A stretch of 64,000 nt of DNA from Deltaproteobacteria bacterium (GTDB taxonomy: Bacteria > Bdellovibrionota > Bdellovibrionia > Bdellovibrionales > JAMPXM01): contig JAFLCB010000002.1 in NCBI GenBank assembly GCA_017302795.1, forward strand, positions 62,001 to 126,000. Reading direction: 5' to 3'. Positions within the stretch are counted from its first letter, which is position 1, and each line of letters opens with the position of its first letter. The notes below the pieces were generated by a model. It did not search any database. It had not been told where the DNA came from and saw nothing but the letters and a program-made list of their open reading frames with translations. The position numbers and the translations under genes were made by a program. This document shows positions 59,494 to 64,000 of the stretch, one piece after another.

Positions 59494-60981
59494 TTAATTG
59501 CGGAAGTCTCGATTTGAGACGTTGGCAGCTGAACTTTCGTCGCCGGTGTCGGATTCGCGGATGTTTTCGTCGTTAATTTCATCAGCGACGTCCCCGGAGT
59601 CGCCCAAGTCGACCATTTCATTTTCCTCGGCCTCGGCGTCGGCGTCGTCGATATCTGCGTTATTGTTTGCTCGATTCTCGCCGCGCCGATTGCGGCGCCG
59701 GCCTCGACCGCCGCGCCTTGCGCCTTGGCGCTCCTCGCGATCGCGCTTGGCTTCTTCAATTTCAGGTTGCAGGCGCGTCACAACCTCATTCCAAAATAAC
59801 AGGTCGGGTCCCGACAGACGATAATCTGCAGACGCTAGTCGCAGCGCCAACTGAAAACCTTCGCGACGAACCAGGCCGGCTTGGCGGCGTTCTCCGCGGC
59901 GTTTGTGCTCGTCCGTTCGCTCGAGTGAACGACGAAGCTTGATCGCATCAAAAACCAAAGATTGTTCGAACTTGTACATGCCAAGTTCGTCTCGCATGAC
60001 GACCGTCAAGTCGTCCTCGGTGAAGGCATTGCCTTCTTCGTGGTAGGTCTCGGAGATGGCTGAAAGCAGCCACGCGAAAACTTGTCCGGTGTTGGCAAAA
60101 TCCATCACTGAAGATTTGAAGTTTTCAAGTAAAGTTAAAAACGTTTCTTGTCTTTCGGTCGATGCGAACATCTTTCCGATCGAAGGAAATATTTCTCGCA
60201 AGACGCCAAGATCGTGGCATTCAACTAGGACCCGCGTTGGATCTTCAAGACGCAATAGCTTAAGGAGTTCTTCGCGGCGGCGTGGCAGGACGGATCTCTG
60301 TAGTTCTTTCGAGTGACGAGCCATCGAGTCGCGAAGCGCAGGCTCGATCACCAGTTGAAGTTTGTGCGCGAAGCGAATCGCACGAAGAATTCGAATGGGA
60401 TCTTCGACAAGGCGCTTGTCGGGCTGACCGATCATGCGAAGTGTTCGACTTTCGATATCTGCTCGGCCGCCGACATAATCAATAAGTTCTTGCGACACCG
60501 GATCATAGAAGAGAGCGTTGATCGTGAAGTCGCGCCGTTTGGCGTCTTCTTCGGGCGTTCCAAAAATATTGTCCACGGAAGGTGGTCCGTCGGGATATTG
60601 CTCGACGGGAAATTCACTGGGATCGAATTCTTTTCGGAACGTTGCCACTTCGAACTGCTGTTCGCCTCGTTTCACAAGCACCAATCGAAATCGTTTGCCG
60701 ATGATAAAGGCCATGTGTATTAACCGTTTTACTTGTGGCGGGTGAGCCATTGTAGCGATGTCGAAATCTTTCGGAATGATTCCCAACATCAAATCGCGAA
60801 CGCAGCCGCCGACGAGATAACTTTCATGTCCGGCTTTTTGTAGCGCTTTGACGATGCCGGTTGCGTGTGAATCGATCCATTCAGGATGCAGCCGAGGTGC
60901 CCAGGCGCTAGCGCTGTTGGCGTTCCCGATTTGGCGGGAGGAGTTGTTTTGGCTCGTTGCTTCGGGTTGCGTGTCACTCAT
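59494..60981 (-). CDS. pcnB: Poly(A) polymerase PcnB-type nucleotidyltransferase with Arg/Gly-rich and acidic tail
   Basis: RNA nucleotidyltransferase of 495 residues; PcnB adds poly(A) tails that mark RNA for decay. Class II motif YLVGGCVRDLMLGIIPKDFD with IA following gives the active-site Asp pair (DFD), then RRDFTINALFYDP and RLVEDPIRILRAIRFA. The PcnB reading rests on AFIIGKRFRLVLVKRGEQ and length; CCA-adding enzyme is the alternative. After the fold, about residue 412 begins an unusual tail: Arg/Gly-rich (QGARRGGRGRRRNRRGENR) followed by a very acidic one (DIDDADAEAEENEMVDLGDS). Divergent from the hydrolase gene over 22 bp. Confidence 0.86.
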   Translation of the reverse strand: MSDTQPEATSQNNSSRQIGNANSASAWAPRLHPEWIDSHATGIVKALQKAGHESYLVGGCVRDLMLGIIPKDFDIATMAHPPQVKRLIHMAFIIGKRFRLVLVKRGEQQFEVATFRKEFDPSEFPVEQYPDGPPSVDNIFGTPEEDAKRRDFTINALFYDPVSQELIDYVGGRADIESRTLRMIGQPDKRLVEDPIRILRAIRFAHKLQLVIEPALRDSMARHSKELQRSVLPRRREELLKLLRLEDPTRVLVECHDLGVLREIFPSIGKMFASTERQETFLTLLENFKSSVMDFANTGQVFAWLLSAISETYHEEGNAFTEDDLTVVMRDELGMYKFEQSLVFDAIKLRRSLERTDEHKRRGERRQAGLVRREGFQLALRLASADYRLSGPDLLFWNEVVTRLQPEIEEAKRDREERQGARRGGRGRRRNRRGENRANNNADIDDADAEAEENEMVDLGDSGDVADEINDENIRESDTGDESSAANVSNRDFRN

Positions 60982-60990
60982 TCAGCCGGC

Positions 60991-60998
60991 AGTATAGT
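60991..60998. promoter_or_regulatory. Shared -10-like element between pcnB and the hydrolase gene
   Basis: The 22 bases between the two start codons (60981 and 61004) contain AGTATAGT. On the plus strand this gives TATAGT (60993-60998) five bases before the hydrolase ATG; on the minus strand it gives TATACT (60996-60991), nine bases before the pcnB ATG. A normal transcript start would fall at or within a few bases of both ATGs, so very short leaders or leaderless mRNAs are implied. No good -35 is seen. Confidence 0.4.
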
Positions 60999-61003
60999 CA
61001 CGC

Positions 61004-61846
61004 ATGGGGCGATTCGTTGACCAGTTTTTCACACAAATAACGGGACCTGAGACCGCGCCGCGGTTGGTGCTGCTTCACGGGGTCATGGGCCATGCCGCCA
61101 ACTGGCGACGCGTAGCAAAGCACTTTGAAGACCGTTATCGGGTATTGGTTTACGATAGCCGAGGCCATGGTCGCTCGGTACATGCTGATCTCATAAGCAG
61201 TCCAGATGCGTACACCCCGGAAGGATTAGCCGAAGACCTCCGACTTATTTTAAATGATCTGGGATGGGAAAAAGTCACGCTGGTAGGTCATTCAATGGGG
61301 GGCCGCGTGGCCTACACTTTTGCGTCGCTCTACCCAGAGCGAATCGAAAAACTGGTCATCGTGGACATCGGTCCAAATTTAAGTCCGGCGGGTGCCGCGA
61401 CCGTTATGCGACTTTTGGAAGAGATTCCTGTCCCATTTCCTACAAAGCGCGACGCAAAGAACTGGTTCGATAACCGGTTCTCGGCAGTGTTCTCGGATTT
61501 GCCGAACGCGGCGGCCCTCGCTGCGTGGCTTTATGCGAATATAACCGAAAACTCTGCCGGTGAGGCCACGTGGAGATTTGATGTGGAAGGAATTCGCCAA
61601 GCTGTGTTGGCCGGGCGAAATCGCGAACGTTGGGACGAGATCGAAGGGCTTCGAGTGCCTACTCTGGTCATTCGCGGTGAGCGTTCAAATGATCTTCCTC
61701 AAGACGTTTATTTGCGAATGATTCAAGCAAGTTCCTGGATTCAAGGCGTCGTTGTTCCGGATGCCGGTCACTGGGTTCACAGCGAGAAATTCGACGACTT
61801 TGTGGCCGCCTTGGACGGCTTTTTTGGAGTCACGGACTCCGTCTGA
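61004..61846 (+). CDS. Alpha/beta hydrolase (YbfF-like)
   Basis: Serine hydrolase of 280 residues, cytoplasmic. RLVLLHGVMGHAANWRRVAK forms the oxyanion region, VTLVGHSMGGRVAYTF the nucleophile elbow (Ser near 95), VIRGERSNDLP the acid region and PDAGHWVHSEKFDDF the catalytic His. The layout resembles the esterase YbfF. The substrate is unknown. The start has almost no untranslated room before it (see the shared -10 element). A 343-bp gap without a convincing gene follows. Confidence 0.85.
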   Translation: MGRFVDQFFTQITGPETAPRLVLLHGVMGHAANWRRVAKHFEDRYRVLVYDSRGHGRSVHADLISSPDAYTPEGLAEDLRLILNDLGWEKVTLVGHSMGGRVAYTFASLYPERIEKLVIVDIGPNLSPAGAATVMRLLEEIPVPFPTKRDAKNWFDNRFSAVFSDLPNAAALAAWLYANITENSAGEATWRFDVEGIRQAVLAGRNRERWDEIEGLRVPTLVIRGERSNDLPQDVYLRMIQASSWIQGVVVPDAGHWVHSEKFDDFVAALDGFFGVTDSV

Positions 61847-62189
61847 CGCGTCGCAACGCTAGGTTTAATCGTATCGAGCCAAGAGCATAGTTTTGACTTA
61901 CCTGGCCTGTCTCCGTTAGGGTTCTGGAGAGTTTATTCCAGTGTTTAACATTTAGCGTCTTAAAATCTAGGTTAGTACTTTCAGTCTCATCAATTACGTA
62001 TGTCGACTTTAACTAAACAGAACAACGAAACAAATCGCGAGACGTCGATCCAAAGCGATAAGACCGAAAGCGATACGACTCATCCGATGGGCCTTCGGGC
62101 AAACTCTCGGGCGGCAGCGGCAGATAAAGTCGCGGGCCAAGATTTCGTTGTTTCCAAAGACGCCCATCCCATTTTTAGCGGAGTCCGCA
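61847..62189. other. Long leader region of the DEAD-box helicase gene
   Basis: 343 bp without a clear gene. A short AUG-started frame at 62000 (in another frame from the helicase) runs past the helicase start and ends at 62305, so it could be an upstream frame, but it is Ser/Thr/Arg-rich and lacks a domain, so it is not called. A long leader is common for cold-induced RhlE/CsdA-like helicases, which would fit. No strong hairpin was found by eye. Confidence 0.4.
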
Positions 62190-63998
62190 GTGAAGTTTTC
62201 AGAGTTTCATCTCCATCCATCTCTACAAGCCACTCTCGATCAAATTGGTTTTCAAGAGTGCACCCCGGTCCAAGAACATACGATCCCGGCCATTCTCGAC
62301 GCTAAAGACGTCGCGGGCCTTGCGCAAACGGGCACCGGTAAAACTGCCGCCTTTTTGTTGCCGCTCATGGAACGTATCCTTCGCGCTCAAGATTTAAAAC
62401 GCGAATCAGGAGCCGCACCTGGCACCGCCGACCCAACAGTAGACGGGACAACGCCAGAGTATCGCGAGATGTTGACGGCACGTGCGTTTCCAGACTGGGC
62501 GCCAATGAACTTCATTCTTTGCTTAGTTCCAACTCGCGAGTTGGCTGAACAGGTATACGAGAATGCAGTGAAGTTCGGTCAGGGTTCAGGACTTCGCGCG
62601 GTTTCAATATACGGTGGTGTCGCCTACGACAAACAAAAGGAAGCTCTGCGCGGCGGCGTCGAGTTCGTCATCGCGACGCCGGGTCGCTTGATCGATCTCT
62701 ACAAAGAAAACCTCGTCGACATGAAGCAGGTTCGCGGAATCGTCTTTGACGAGGCTGACCGCATGTTCGACATGGGGTTCAAAGATGACATGAAGTATAT
62801 TCTGACGCGCGTTCCGAAAGAGCGTCAGTTTATGGTTTTCTCGGCGACTTTGAACCTCGATGTCATGAACACGGCCTATCAATTTGGCGCGAACCCGGTC
62901 GAGTTCAATGTTTCTCGCGATCAAGCCAAAGCTGAAAATGTCGACGACAAGATTTTGCACGTTGGCCAAGACGAAAAAGGTGCCCATCTTTTGGCTCTTT
63001 TAAAACTTCATAGCCCTCGTCAGGCGATTATTTTTTCGAACTTCAAAATGAACGTGCCAAGAATTTCGCAGTTTTTGAACGACAACGGCATGCCGGCGGT
63101 GGCGATTTCCTCGCTACTGACACAGTCTCAAAGAAATCGCGTCATGGAACAGTTCAAAGGCGATAGCGATAAGAACATTCTTGTTGCGACAGATGTTGCG
63201 GCCCGCGGCCTCGACATCAAAGGCGTCGATATGGTTGTTAACTACGAACTTCCAGATGATCCGGAAAACTATGTACATAGAATAGGCCGCACCGGTCGCG
63301 CAGGCGCCAACGGGCTTGCATTTTCACTCGTAAGCGATCGCGATGTCGACGCACTTTCGAGAGTCGAGGGATATTTGAAACACAAAGTGAATGTCGACTT
63401 CGTTGAAGAAGACAAATTGCCAAAAGAATTTAAAGCGATGCAGTCGGATCGTTCGCAAAAAGATTTCTCTCGCGAATTTGAGGGGCGTGGATCGTCAGGT
63501 GGCGATCGTTCATCTGGCGGCGGCCGTTCTTCGGGTGGCCCGGGTGGCGGTAGAGGCGGACGCGATGGTGGACGTGACGGCGGGCGCGATGCCGGACGTG
63601 GCGGTCGACCAGGGCGCGATGGTGGTCGCGGCGAAAGTCGCGATCGTGGCGGAGAGCGCGGCGGTCGACGTGATCAACGTGCGGAAGGTGGACCGCGGCC
63701 GGGTGGGGAAGTGGCTCGTCCACAACCAACGCCAAGTGCGCAACGTGGGCCAAGTCCTATTCAACCGAGAGATCCCAACGCACCAATTCCACAGCAAGCA
63801 AAAGGTGGACGTGGAGCTGATCGTCATGCAGGAAAAGGCGGCGGCAAAGGTCGCGTCGTGAATGGCAAGCAGCACGGCGGTAAAGGTGGCGGTCGCGACC
63901 ATGGCAAAAAAGGCGGAAGTCGTCCGCAGCCAGTTGGATCGCAAGCTTCACTTGGTCAAAAAGTAACAGGGTTTTTCAAGCGACTTTTTGGTCAGTAG
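62190..63998 (+). CDS. DEAD-box RNA helicase (RhlE-like) with RGG-type tail
   Basis: ATP-dependent RNA helicase of about 602 residues. The GTG at 62190, with GGAG at 62180-62183, begins VKFSEFHLHPSLQATLDQIG, a RhlE-style start. Motifs: Q motif and AQTGTGKTAAFLLPLMERIL, PTRELAEQ, GVAYDKQ, VFDEADRMFDMGF (DEAD), FSATL, FSNFKMNVPR, VATDVAARGLDI and YVHRIGRTGRAG. From about residue 445 to 580 a low-complexity Gly/Arg/Asp/Ser tail follows (RGGRDGGRDGGRDAGRGG), then a Lys-rich end VTGFFKRLFGQ. The tail should bind RNA or help phase-separation-type assemblies. A TTG at 62148 would give a non-homologous start. Confidence 0.9.
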   Translation: MKFSEFHLHPSLQATLDQIGFQECTPVQEHTIPAILDAKDVAGLAQTGTGKTAAFLLPLMERILRAQDLKRESGAAPGTADPTVDGTTPEYREMLTARAFPDWAPMNFILCLVPTRELAEQVYENAVKFGQGSGLRAVSIYGGVAYDKQKEALRGGVEFVIATPGRLIDLYKENLVDMKQVRGIVFDEADRMFDMGFKDDMKYILTRVPKERQFMVFSATLNLDVMNTAYQFGANPVEFNVSRDQAKAENVDDKILHVGQDEKGAHLLALLKLHSPRQAIIFSNFKMNVPRISQFLNDNGMPAVAISSLLTQSQRNRVMEQFKGDSDKNILVATDVAARGLDIKGVDMVVNYELPDDPENYVHRIGRTGRAGANGLAFSLVSDRDVDALSRVEGYLKHKVNVDFVEEDKLPKEFKAMQSDRSQKDFSREFEGRGSSGGDRSSGGGRSSGGPGGGRGGRDGGRDGGRDAGRGGRPGRDGGRGESRDRGGERGGRRDQRAEGGPRPGGEVARPQPTPSAQRGPSPIQPRDPNAPIPQQAKGGRGADRHAGKGGGKGRVVNGKQHGGKGGGRDHGKKGGSRPQPVGSQASLGQKVTGFFKRLFGQ

Positions 63999-64000
63999 CT

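Noticed and set aside
62000-62305. 101-residue frame before the helicase
   Set aside because: Different frame from the helicase, overlaps its start, no recognisable domain; it may at most be an upstream frame.
63391-63861. 156-residue frame inside the helicase tail
   Set aside because: Product of the GC-rich low-complexity tail of the helicase in another frame.

Overview
The window is a gene-dense stretch of a Gram-negative chromosome. By eye it has balanced to slightly GC-rich composition, many TTG and GTG starts, four-base start/stop overlaps, and four convergent gene pairs whose stop codons lie inside each other. The gene content (an AgmX/PglI-type envelope protein, a FadL-type porin, abundant lipoproteins and signal-peptide proteins, menaquinone rather than ubiquinone genes, PilZ and HD-GYP signalling, an IS200-like RAYT transposase) best fits the Bdellovibrionota or a relative of Bdellovibrio. 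That placement is inferred from gene families; no rRNA or tRNA gene was seen here to confirm it.

Layout. 1-5 kb: end of an AgmX/PglI-type protein, an overlapping selO-truC-ankyrin operon, and an opposed trypsin-like protease. 5-14 kb: HAD hydrolase, AI-2E-type permease, SthA transhydrogenase, aminopeptidase N, type II NADH dehydrogenase, and a LysR regulator divergent from a secreted protein with a perfect dyad between them. 14-22 kb: YihY/BrkB membrane protein, ArnT-like glycosyltransferase, DsbD with an exported redoxin, an AAA NTPase and a FadL-type porin closed by a clear terminator. 22-28 kb: an OlsB-like plus OlsA-like acyltransferase pair (ornithine-lipid-type synthesis), a minus-strand run of secreted proteins, and a heptosyltransferase-like enzyme. 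28-33 kb: an EF-hand-like lipoprotein, then a receiver without its phosphoacceptor Asp divergent from an HD-GYP-type protein. 33-39 kb: CDF and EamA transporters, a menaquinone module (DHNA-CoA thioesterase-like, polyprenyl synthase, MenA), RsmJ and an unknown membrane protein. 39-44.5 kb: oligoendopeptidase F, a SirB1-like protein divergent from a degenerate SpoIIE/PP2C phosphatase, and citrate synthase. 44.5-46.2 kb is the only clearly accessory part: a RAYT-like transposase set among four families of short tandem repeats. 46-52 kb: receiver-PilZ protein, enoyl-CoA hydratase, a small S4-like protein, Ddl, a lipoprotein and a GNAT enzyme. 52-59 kb: a DoxX protein and a complete thiamine transporter (ThiB-ThiP-ThiQ) behind a long folded leader, then adenosine deaminase and a single-chain transketolase, a thiamine-diphosphate enzyme. 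59-64 kb: TatA, a PcnB-type poly(A) polymerase and a RhlE-type DEAD helicase, both with Arg/Gly-rich tails, and an alpha/beta hydrolase divergent from pcnB over only 22 bp.

Much of the window is core metabolism and envelope upkeep. The less ordinary signals are the repeat/RAYT island, the structured leader that pairs away the region just upstream of the DoxX-ThiBPQ start, a recurring loss of catalytic or phosphoacceptor residues in signalling proteins (receiver, SpoIIE-like, receiver-PilZ), a SelO without the cysteines of its redox switch, and the shared -10-like element between pcnB and the hydrolase. No CRISPR array, prophage, integrase, restriction system or secretion-system cluster was found.
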